The notes beneath the pieces are model-generated. The model had not been told where the DNA came from and did no database searches. It saw only the letters and a list, made by a program, of their open reading frames with translations. Below are positions 14,474-15,992 of a DNA stretch of 15,992 nt, one piece after another. The first letter of the stretch is position 1. The number at the start of each line of letters is the position of its first letter. A program made the translations under genes and the position numbers. Origin of the DNA: JBBAGE01 sp041655055 (GTDB taxonomy: Bacteria > Pseudomonadota > Alphaproteobacteria > Rhodobacterales > Rhodobacteraceae); NCBI GenBank assembly GCA_041655055.1, contig JBBAGE010000038.1, forward strand, positions 1 to 15,992, written 5' to 3'.

Positions 14474-15809
14474 CCTGTTTGGCACCGATGGCGTGCGCGG
14501 CACGGCCAATACCTGGCCGATGACGGCCGATCTGGCGCTGCGTCTTGGCGCGGCGGCGGGGCGGTATTTCCGCCGCGATGGCAGCGCCGCGCATCGGGTG
14601 GTGATCGGCAAGGATACGCGGCTGTCGGGCTATATGTTTGAAAACGCGCTCACGGCGGGGTTTACCTCGACGGGGATGAATGTGTTTTTGCTGGGGCCGG
14701 TGCCGACGCCTGCGGTGGGATTGCTGACCACATCGATGCGCGCGGATGTCGGAGTGATGATTTCCGCCAGCCATAACCCGCATCAAGATAACGGGATCAA
14801 GTTTTTCGGCCCCGACGGGTTCAAACTGTCGGATGAGGCCGAAGCCGAGATTACCCGTATGACCCTGGCAGGGGTGGAACCCGCGCAGGCCGCCAATATC
14901 GGCAGGGCCAAGCGGATCGACGATGGCCGGTTTCGCTATGCCGAGCGGCTGAAAACCACCTTGCCCAAGGGTATGGGGTTTGGCGGGCTCAAGGTCGTGA
15001 TCGATTGCGCCAATGGCGCGGCGCATCGCACCGCGCCCGAAGTGCTTTGGGAACTGGGGGCCGATATCATCCCCATTGGCGTCAGCCCCGATGGGTTCAA
15101 TATCAACAAGGATTGCGGTTCGACCGATACACGGCATGCGGCCGAGGCAGTGCTGGCCCATGGCGCGGATGTGGGGATCTGCCTTGATGGCGATGCCGAC
15201 CGGGTGATGATCCTGGACGAAACCGGCCGGGTGGCCGATGGCGACCAGATCATGGCGCTGTTCGCCGACCGCTGGGCCGCCGAGGGGCGGCTGCGCGGCG
15301 GCGCGCTGGTGGCGACGGTGATGTCGAACCTGGGGCTGGAGCGGTTCTTGCAGGCGCGCGGGTTGCGGCTGGAACGCACCGCGGTGGGCGACCGCCATGT
15401 GGTGGAACGGATGCGCGCGGGCGGCTTCAACCTGGGCGGCGAGCAATCGGGCCATATCGTGATGACCGACTATGCCACCACCGGCGACGGGCTGCTGGCG
15501 GGGCTGCATTTCCTGGCCGAGATGATCGCCACCGGGCAACCGGCCTCGACGCTGACGCAGCTGTTTCAGACGGTGCCGCAGGTGCTGGAGAACGTGCGCT
15601 TTGCGGCCGGACAGACGCCGCTGGAGGATGCGGCGGTGAAGGCCGCGATTGCGGCGGGCGCGGCGCGGCTGGAGGGGCAGGGGCGGCTCCTGATCCGCAA
15701 GTCGGGCACCGAGCCGCTGGTGCGGGTGATGGCGGAATGTGAGGACGAGGCGTTGATGGCCGAGGTCGTGGCCGACATCGTCGCGGCGGTCAGGCACGCG
15801 GCGGGCTGA
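14463..15809 (+). CDS. glmM: Phosphoglucosamine mutase
   Basis: A 448-residue cytosolic alpha-D-phosphohexomutase that converts glucosamine-6-phosphate to glucosamine-1-phosphate on the way to UDP-GlcNAc for peptidoglycan and LPS. It shows FGTDGVRG at 6-13, the active-site loop ISASHNP with phosphoserine S103, the magnesium loop DGDADR at 242-247, the sugar-binding GEQSGH, and the phosphate-binding RKSGTEP at 412-418. Length and motifs are normal. GGAG lies nine bases before the ATG, and the first 11 bases overlap the end of folP. The folP-glmM pair is common in bacteria. Codon use is odd: in the first 246 codons Asp is mostly GAT, while after about 15195 it is mostly GAC, with Glu moving toward GAG. 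The protein itself looks continuous across that point. Confidence 0.97.
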   Translation: MTSNLFGTDGVRGTANTWPMTADLALRLGAAAGRYFRRDGSAAHRVVIGKDTRLSGYMFENALTAGFTSTGMNVFLLGPVPTPAVGLLTTSMRADVGVMISASHNPHQDNGIKFFGPDGFKLSDEAEAEITRMTLAGVEPAQAANIGRAKRIDDGRFRYAERLKTTLPKGMGFGGLKVVIDCANGAAHRTAPEVLWELGADIIPIGVSPDGFNINKDCGSTDTRHAAEAVLAHGADVGICLDGDADRVMILDETGRVADGDQIMALFADRWAAEGRLRGGALVATVMSNLGLERFLQARGLRLERTAVGDRHVVERMRAGGFNLGGEQSGHIVMTDYATTGDGLLAGLHFLAEMIATGQPASTLTQLFQTVPQVLENVRFAAGQTPLEDAAVKAAIAAGAARLEGQGRLLIRKSGTEPLVRVMAECEDEALMAEVVADIVAAVRHAAG

Positions 15810-15934
15810 CCGGACGGCAGCACGCCCGACGGCGACGTGCGCCGCAAAGCCTCATGCGGAGACTGCGGCAGGCGCATTTGATCCGGCGTCGGGATCAACC
15901 GAGGCGGCGCCATGGTCCTTGGCCGCAACGGCAA

Positions 15935-15957
15935 AAGGGCCCCGCGTGGGGGCCCTT
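15935..15957. terminator. Intrinsic-terminator-like hairpin, T-run on the minus strand
   Basis: AAGGGCCCC at 15935-15943 pairs perfectly with GGGGCCCTT at 15949-15957 around a five-base loop. Read on the minus strand the stem runs into TTTT, a classic intrinsic terminator. On the plus strand it follows glmM by 125 bases without a T-run. It probably serves a minus-strand gene to the right and may also stop glmM transcripts. The bases between 15810 and 15934 hold no credible gene. Confidence 0.7.
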
Positions 15958-15969
15958 CCGATCTGCGGG

Positions 15970-15992
15970 TCAGGCGGCTCTGGAACCGCTCG
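15970..15992 (-). CDS. Possible last codons of a minus-strand gene entering from the right
   Basis: On the minus strand a TGA at 15970-15972 is preceded by an open frame to the window edge that ends in Ser-Gly-Ser-Arg-Ala-Ala. The minus-strand terminator starts 12 bases after this stop, which is what a convergent gene would show. Seven codons are too few to identify a product or to be sure it is coding. Confidence 0.3.

Noticed and set aside
1..15992. Mobile element, phage, CRISPR, tRNA or a defence system
   Set aside because: I found no transposase, integrase, repeat-spacer array or tRNA-like cloverleaf. All large genes are housekeeping or lineage-typical.

Overview
The window looks like chromosomal housekeeping DNA from an alphaproteobacterium, most likely a member of the Rhodobacterales (Rhodobacteraceae/Paracoccaceae). 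The evidence is the high GC content, the family-specific versions of the proteins (FolE2-type GTP cyclohydrolase, a FolB with a long C-terminal extension, a small membrane protein between glyQ and glyS, a PPDK-like protein after glyS) and the folB-folP-glmM order. I see no insertion sequence, prophage, CRISPR array, tRNA or rRNA. The genes pack tightly and no gap exceeds about 185 bases. Family assignments and residue comparisons come from memory of the families, not from a search.

Left part (1-3542). The 3' end of a YciB-type septation protein runs tail to tail into a Nu-class glutathione S-transferase. The transferase is divergent from metZ (O-succinylhomoserine sulfhydrylase, methionine synthesis), which is followed by folE2 (first step of folate/pterin synthesis). 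FolE2 converges on the next gene, and a 9-bp hairpin spans both stop codons.

Middle part (3541-11618). A secreted minus-strand protein has SPOR-like, peptidoglycan-binding and trypsin-like domains. All three catalytic positions of its protease domain appear substituted. Divergent from it lies a compact operon: glyQ, a membrane-anchored protein of unknown function, glyS, and then a PPDK-family protein. In that last protein the phosphohistidine and PEP/pyruvate domains look intact, while several ATP-site residues are changed.

Right part (11786-15992). A secreted SleB/CwlJ-type cell-wall hydrolase precedes folB, folP and glmM. FolB and FolP carry out folate steps, and GlmM makes glucosamine-1-phosphate for peptidoglycan and LPS. 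A hairpin that reads as an intrinsic terminator on the minus strand closes the window. A convergent minus-strand gene may just enter the right edge.

The window therefore mixes folate/one-carbon metabolism (folE2, folB, folP, metZ), envelope biology (YciB, pseudoprotease, hydrolase, GlmM) and glycyl-tRNA synthesis. The points most worth a second look are the pseudoprotease, the PPDK-like protein with an altered ATP site, the membrane protein wedged inside the GlyRS operon, the orphan C-terminal domain of FolB, and an abrupt change in codon use inside glmM.
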